A stretch of DNA of 6,494 nt from positions 1-6,494 of the forward strand of contig JANXXV010001018.1 of NCBI GenBank assembly GCA_025350445.1, given 5' to 3'. The stretch's first letter is position 1; each line of letters starts with the position of its first letter. Of this stretch, positions 6,457-6,494 are shown piece after piece. This DNA is from Bryobacteraceae bacterium. Its GTDB lineage: Bacteria; Acidobacteriota; Terriglobia; Bryobacterales; Bryobacteraceae. The notes beneath the pieces were generated by a model. It saw nothing but the letters and a program-made list of their open reading frames with translations. It did not search any database and was not told where the DNA came from. The translations under genes and the position numbers were made by a program.

Positions 6457-6494
6457 AGCTCCCGGAAGAAACGCCGTTGATCGAAGGAACGGGC

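Noticed and set aside
6457..6494. Start of a further gene after the toxin
   Set aside because: The remaining 38 bases show no start codon with a convincing ribosome binding site and no structure.

Overview
The window is GC-rich with mostly C- or G-ending codons, tightly packed genes all on the + strand, and a Tat-type leader on one protein. Gene content and the GC-rich tandem hairpins between genes suggest a soil Acidobacteriota bacterium, possibly of the Solibacter type. That placement is an inference from style and content; there is no rRNA or marker gene here.

Layout. (1) Positions 1-1143 hold a DegT/DnrJ/EryC1/StrS-family PLP aminotransferase whose 5' end lies outside the window. (2) The 67-bp gap 1144-1210 carries two abutting perfect hairpins and then a third palindrome that overlaps the ribosome binding site of the next gene. 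(3) At 1211-1999 is an ArsR-type winged-helix regulator fused to an SRPBCC/AHSA1 domain. It overlaps by ATGA with a Tat-exported ThuA-like protein (1996-2835), so the two form a translationally coupled pair. (4) At 2900-4924 is an OPT-family transporter. Nine bases later comes a UlaG-like metallo-beta-lactamase-fold hydrolase (4934-5719), probably in the same operon. (5) At 5761-6456 is a type II toxin-antitoxin module, a ribbon-helix-helix-like antitoxin followed with no gap by a PIN-domain VapC-type toxin. The last 38 bases (6457-6494) hold nothing I can assign. No intergenic stretch exceeds 70 bases.

How the genes may work together. Sugar aminotransferases, ThuA-like proteins and UlaG-like lactonases all occur in carbohydrate pathways, and the OPT carrier supplies import. 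A loose theme of uptake and modification of small organic molecules is therefore possible, but no single pathway can be read from the sequence. The regulator's palindrome suggests autoregulation of the regulator-ThuA pair. The toxin-antitoxin pair looks like an independent accessory insertion with somewhat different codon use.

I see no convincing undescribed system. The observations most worth a second look are a strong internal ribosome binding site and in-frame start that could release the SRPBCC domain as a separate protein, and the cluster of three palindromes ahead of the regulator.
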